A DNA stretch of 5,917 nt from positions 29,225-35,141 of the forward strand of contig JABSSB010000015.1 in the NCBI GenBank assembly GCA_013214715.1. The letters run 5' to 3'. The position numbers and the translations under genes are program-made. This document shows positions 5,534-5,917 of the stretch, piece after piece. Under the pieces are notes generated by a model. It was given only the letters and a program-made list of their open reading frames with translations, had not been told where the DNA came from and did not search any database. Every line of letters begins with the position of its first letter. The stretch's first letter is position 1. This stretch comes from Paracoccaceae bacterium (lineage in GTDB: Bacteria > Pseudomonadota > Alphaproteobacteria > Rhodobacterales > Rhodobacteraceae).

Positions 5534-5917
5534 CCCCGATCCGGCAGGGGCGGCAGGCTGCGCAGGTAAAGGATCATGGTGGCGACATCCTCCTTGGTTG
5601 TTCGCGCGAGGTAGCCGTACGGCATGGGCGGCAGCATCAGCCCGCCATCAACGCGCGCGCCATCAGTGATCATGGCGGCGATTTGCGCGTCCGAATAGGC
5701 TGCAAGCCCATCGGGATGGCTGGTCAGGTTGGACGAGACCGACACACCCCATGACCCGTGAAATTCAAACCCTCCGCGTCCCAGATCGGTTTCCAACAGC
5801 GGGCCTTTCGGCCCCAGCGGCGTGTGACATTCCATGCAATGCGCCACCGGTCCGGCCAGATAGGCGCCATAGTCCACGGTGACCCCGCGCGGCACCTCTG
5901 CCACGCTGTCGATAGGC
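5530..5917 (-). CDS. c-type cytochrome, C-terminal part (start beyond right edge)
   Basis: The frame is open from the right edge to a TAG at 5532-5530 and gives the last 128 residues of a longer protein, reading in with PIDSVAEVPRGVTVDYGAYL. It carries one covalent heme site, CMECH (bases 5838-5824), preceded by AYLAGPVAH. Downstream, SSNLTSHPDGLAAYSDAQIA, ITDGARVDGG and LPPMPYGYLA supply the probable Met axial ligand, and the end is ATMILYLRSLPPLPDRG. This layout resembles the last heme domain of cytochrome subunits that accept electrons from periplasmic dehydrogenases, so the mature protein should be periplasmic or membrane-anchored. The partner enzyme and any other heme domains are outside the window. 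A GTG at 5904 is in frame, but the reading frame continues upstream without a stop, so it is probably not the start. The gene converges on truA with shared stop bases. Confidence 0.87.
   Translation of the reverse strand, partial: PIDSVAEVPRGVTVDYGAYLAGPVAHCMECHTPLGPKGPLLETDLGRGGFEFHGSWGVSVSSNLTSHPDGLAAYSDAQIAAMITDGARVDGGLMLPPMPYGYLARTTKEDVATMILYLRSLPPLPDRG

Noticed and set aside
5530..5904. Complete small cytochrome starting at the GTG at 5904
   Set aside because: The frame stays open to the window edge, and there would be no signal peptide for export, which c-type cytochromes need. It is better read as the C-terminal part of a longer gene.

Overview
The window is GC-rich and reads as chromosomal DNA of an alphaproteobacterium, most likely Rhodobacterales (Roseobacter-type). 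That assignment rests on recalled protein family resemblance: a 55-residue cysteine-free L33, alphaproteobacterial-style TruA, and YcjX/YcjF proteins of the Rhodobacteraceae type. No database search was run. Seven intact or edge-truncated genes and one pseudogene fill almost all of the window. All lie on the minus strand except truA. No gene-free stretch exceeds about 120 bases.

Reading the minus-strand genes from right to left, a TTG-initiated ycjX (P-loop, DUF463) at 4666 heads a tight operon. It is followed by a small GNAT acetyltransferase, ycjF (TIGR01620/DUF697 membrane protein) and a broken VIT1/CCC1-family metal transporter. The first two junctions are 4-base ATGA overlaps, and the last two genes are one base apart. 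The VIT gene needs two single-base corrections to read through and also lacks an internal piece that includes a membrane helix.

Next comes rpmG (ribosomal protein L33) with its own near-consensus sigma-70 promoter, a stem-loop in its leader and a classic intrinsic terminator. Beyond the terminator are a YgeA-type Asp/Glu racemase and, coupled by another ATGA overlap, the start of a second GNAT acetyltransferase that leaves the window at base 1.

On the right, truA (tRNA pseudouridine synthase) diverges from ycjX across about 99 bases. It ends tail-to-tail against the C-terminal part of a c-type cytochrome, and the two stop codons share one CTAG.

I see no mobile element, CRISPR array, tRNA or rRNA, and no clearly novel multi-gene system. 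The most notable items are the decayed VIT transporter, the acetyltransferase inserted between ycjX and ycjF, the rpmG leader stem-loop and the Thr/Cys active site of the racemase.
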